A stretch of 33,503 bases of DNA from CAZMRW01 sp964568805 (GTDB lineage Bacteria > Pseudomonadota > Gammaproteobacteria > Methylococcales > Methylomonadaceae). A program made the position numbers and the translations under genes. The notes below the pieces were generated by a model that was not told where the DNA came from, did no database searches, and saw only the letters and a program-made list of their open reading frames with translations. Shown in pieces: positions 33,106-33,503 of the stretch (position 1 is its first letter; each line of letters starts with the position of its first letter). The stretch covers positions 1-33,503 of the forward strand of contig CAZMRW010000044.1 of the NCBI GenBank assembly GCA_964568805.1, given 5' to 3'.

Positions 33106-33503
33106 TCACCCAATCACACCGAGAAATGGACTCACATCACCCCGTCCCCAAACAGCCTCGCTTCCACAAACTGGACACGATTTGATCGGTTGGCATGTCA
33201 TCGCTCGATCCTCGACATGATCAAATCGCCTAATGCGGTTATGGGTCATACCAGTATTTCCTCGAAATCCTGTCAAACCCTGAATCAGTTCATCAACTGC
33301 CATACACGCAATGCTGGTAGTAAATGTAACAACGGCGGGTGCTGGATTACCGCCCCCATCAACATATGCCTCTGCCTTACGGCGATCAAATTCTACTGGA
33401 TCGTTGCGTCGTAGTCCCTCTTCCGCAGCACGCTGAATGTTCACAACACCTAGGAGCCTGTCCGAGAACACGACTCTCGAACAAGTTAACGGTAAGTTGT
33501 TGG
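33106..33503 (-). CDS. ThiF/E1-like adenylyltransferase, C-terminal part (cut by window edge)
   Basis: About 131 residues remain, with the frame open to the window end; the N-terminal nucleotide-binding Rossmann part lies outside. The GNPAPAVVTFTTSIACMAVDELIQGLTG helix-strand segment is typical of the late ThiF/MoeB/E1 domain, and the tail CPVCG...WGRGD adds a likely zinc-binding knuckle. A cysteine near the edge (LTCSRVV) may be in the catalytic-cysteine region. These enzymes adenylate the C-terminus of ubiquitin-like proteins. With a DUF6527 gene following directly, it fits a prokaryotic ubiquitin-like operon that continues to the right. The GTG at 33471 is only an internal codon. Confidence 0.78.
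   Translation of the reverse strand, partial: NNLPLTCSRVVFSDRLLGVVNIQRAAEEGLRRNDPVEFDRRKAEAYVDGGGNPAPAVVTFTTSIACMAVDELIQGLTGFRGNTGMTHNRIRRFDHVEDRAMTCQPIKSCPVCGSEAVWGRGDVSPFLGVIG

Noticed and set aside
1..33503. CRISPR array
   Set aside because: No regularly spaced direct repeats with unique spacers; the repeats near 26.7-26.98 kb are palindromes with uneven spacing.

Overview
The window looks like a gammaproteobacterial chromosome or large replicon of middling GC. The gene style would fit a methanotroph-like or other environmental gammaproteobacterium, but no rRNA, tRNA or marker gene fixes the taxonomy. It falls into two parts: the tail of a peptide natural-product (probably siderophore) locus at about 1-16.2 kb, and a mobile or accessory island from about 16.2 kb to the right edge.

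Region 1 (1-9.7 kb, + strand) holds a sulfotransferase joined to an SCP2-like domain (5' part missing or frameshifted), a penicillin-acylase-family amidase of PvdQ type, a cyclic-peptide ABC exporter of PvdE/SyrD type, an APS kinase (CysC), a 75-codon partial copy of the next gene's N-terminus, a class III diaminobutyrate-type aminotransferase (PvdH/EctB type), and TonB-ExbB-ExbD. The acylase, exporter and aminotransferase match the pyoverdine maturation set. The sulfotransferase and APS kinase add a PAPS supply and transfer step, so I infer an exported acylated peptide that is sulfated and whose uptake is energised by the dedicated TonB system. The assembly-line NRPS/PKS genes would lie left of the window.

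Region 2 (9.8-16.2 kb, + strand) holds a REP-like palindromic element, then a translationally overlapped tripartite RND efflux operon (outer-membrane factor, membrane fusion protein with an in-frame palindromic insertion, RND pump) and a small secreted protein.

Region 3 (16.7-25.6 kb, - strand) holds two very large genes overlapping by one base: a 1058-aa protein I do not recognise, followed by a 1285-aa SF2-helicase-like ATPase. Upstream lie a 145-bp MITE with perfect 20-bp ends and an 8-bp target duplication, a regulator with an integrase-like N-terminus, and a tyrosine recombinase. The helicase pair is the best candidate here for an undescribed system, probably anti-mobile-element defence or element maintenance.

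Region 4 (25.6-29.96 kb) is a 1.4-kb noncoding stretch rich in inverted repeats, ending in a palindrome array, then a ParM/StbA actin-like segregation ATPase and a small ParR/StbB-like partner (+), a small ORF, a small lipoprotein, and a RelE/HTH toxin-antitoxin pair with a palindromic operator. The toxin-antitoxin pair lies inside a 1.2-kb segment bounded by composite inverted repeats.

Region 5 (30.2-33.5 kb) holds an MBOAT acyltransferase with an overlapping SGNH-like partner (+), then, convergent and cut by the window edge, a DUF6527-type metal-binding protein and a ThiF/E1-like enzyme (-), which looks like the end of a prokaryotic ubiquitin-like operon.
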